Shown: piece after piece, positions 39,460 to 39,937 of the stretch
Layout of the letters: every line of letters starts with the position of its first letter
How positions within the stretch are numbered: position 1 is the first letter of the stretch
Origin: a virus
Reading direction: 5' to 3' (one strand)
IMG/VR virus record: IMGVR_UViG_3300030390_002421
Location: 1-39,937 of that record
DNA: 39,937 nucleotides
Made by a program: the position numbers and the translations under genes
Notes under the pieces: generated by a model
The model's input: the letters and a program-made list of their open reading frames with translations, nothing else
Told to the model about the DNA's origin: nothing
Database searches by the model: none

Positions 39460-39804
39460 ATGTATATATATAAAGCAAAATGTGACAGAGTAGTAGATGG
39501 GGATACCATTGATGCTACTATTGATCTTGGATTTGATACATGGAAAAAAATTAGAATTAGATTAGTTGGCATTAATGCTGCTGAATCTCGTACCCGTGAT
39601 TTAGAAGAAAAATCAAGAGGATTAGCTGCTAAACAATATGTGAAAGATATTTTACATAAACATAATAATGAATTTATATTACATTCACAAGGTGTTGGTA
39701 AATATGGAAGGTGTTTAGGGGATATATTTTTAGGTGATGTGAAATTAAATGATTTATTAATTACAGAGGGACATGCTGTAGCATACTTTGGTGGAAAAAG
39801 ATGA
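39460..39804 (+). CDS. Staphylococcal-nuclease-like (SNase) endonuclease
   Basis: 114 residues covering a compact SNase domain: KCDRVVDGDTIDATIDLG with calcium-type Asp, RIRLVGINAAESR with the catalytic Arg and metal Asp/Glu region, GKYGRCLGDIFLG with the second catalytic Arg, and LNDLLITEGHAVAYFGG. No signal peptide, so it acts in the cytoplasm or as a packaged enzyme. Overlaps the next gene by four bases. Confidence 0.9.
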   Translation: MYIYKAKCDRVVDGDTIDATIDLGFDTWKKIRIRLVGINAAESRTRDLEEKSRGLAAKQYVKDILHKHNNEFILHSQGVGKYGRCLGDIFLGDVKLNDLLITEGHAVAYFGGKR

Positions 39805-39937
39805 TAAATAAAGATAAAATATTTCAACTATTTGTTGATGGAAAAGAAATTGATGATGAAAAAACTAAATCAGAAATAAAGGATTTTATGAACGGTCCTT
39901 TTGCTAAAATAGGAATGTTTGTCAAATTAATCCAAAA
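39801..39937 (+). CDS. Hypothetical protein, N-terminal part (runs off the window)
   Basis: At least 45 residues from the ATGA overlap with the SNase gene (MINKDKIFQLFVDGKEIDDE ...), charged and helical, still open at the window end. Not recognised. Confidence 0.6.
   Translation, partial: MINKDKIFQLFVDGKEIDDEKTKSEIKDFMNGPFAKIGMFVKLIQ

Overview
The window is visibly AT-rich, almost all coding, and has nearly every gene on the + strand in tight, often ATGA-overlapping runs. It reads as part of a T4-like (contractile-tail, myovirus-type) phage genome. The diagnostic genes are a family B DNA polymerase C-terminal part (gp43), sliding clamp (gp45), clamp-loader ATPase (gp44) and small clamp-loader subunit (gp62), with an ATP-dependent DNA ligase further on. 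Many upstream regions carry TTCGTATATTYACG, in several cases with TTGG about 20 bases before TATATT. This resembles the Bacteroidota promoter pattern (TTTG near -33, TAnnTTTG near -7). I infer a Bacteroidota, perhaps marine, host; no host gene proves it.

Layout. 1-1.2 kb: end of an unknown gene, then a polymerase fragment that begins just before the DTDS catalytic motif, so gene 43 appears split. 1.2-8.5 kb: replication and proteostasis block with the clamp, Hsp20, GroES, GroEL, clamp loader, a DUF1599-type protein and a RecB/Cas4-like nuclease. 8.5-22.4 kb: a long glycan operon with six glycosyltransferase genes (one a three-domain fusion), five SDR sugar-nucleotide enzymes and one PLP enzyme. 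Gmd, the Fcl-like enzyme and a PLP enzyme with His in place of the catalytic Lys suggest GDP-L-fucose and/or a 3,6-dideoxy sugar such as GDP-colitose; GT11 and GT10 domains in the fusion fit fucosyl-type transfer. 22.4-24.6 kb: zinc-ribbon protein, HNH-like protein, lytic enzyme and very small genes. 24.6-30 kb: a virion-like beta-rich protein, SWIM protein, DNA ligase, a possible nuclease, a membrane-anchored basic protein and a large acidic protein. 30-35.4 kb: a dense array of very small early-type genes, many with membrane segments. 35.4-36.4 kb: an unusual gene-poor segment with several hairpins, ended by a strong terminator. 36.5-36.9 kb: the only convincing minus-strand gene. 37-39.9 kb: a virion-like protein, a DUF932 protein, a T5orf172/GIY-YIG-like protein and an SNase-type nuclease.

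Regulation. Two promoter-like classes can be seen. One (TTCGTATATTYACG, with an AATAAAGGTTAT leader beside the start codon) precedes replication and small early-type genes. The other (ATATTTATAA, no AAAGG leader) precedes virion-like genes and a few others. Two perfect or near-perfect hairpins run through their T tract directly into the first promoter class, giving compact terminator-promoter boundaries. Functions are from motif recognition by eye; no database search was run.
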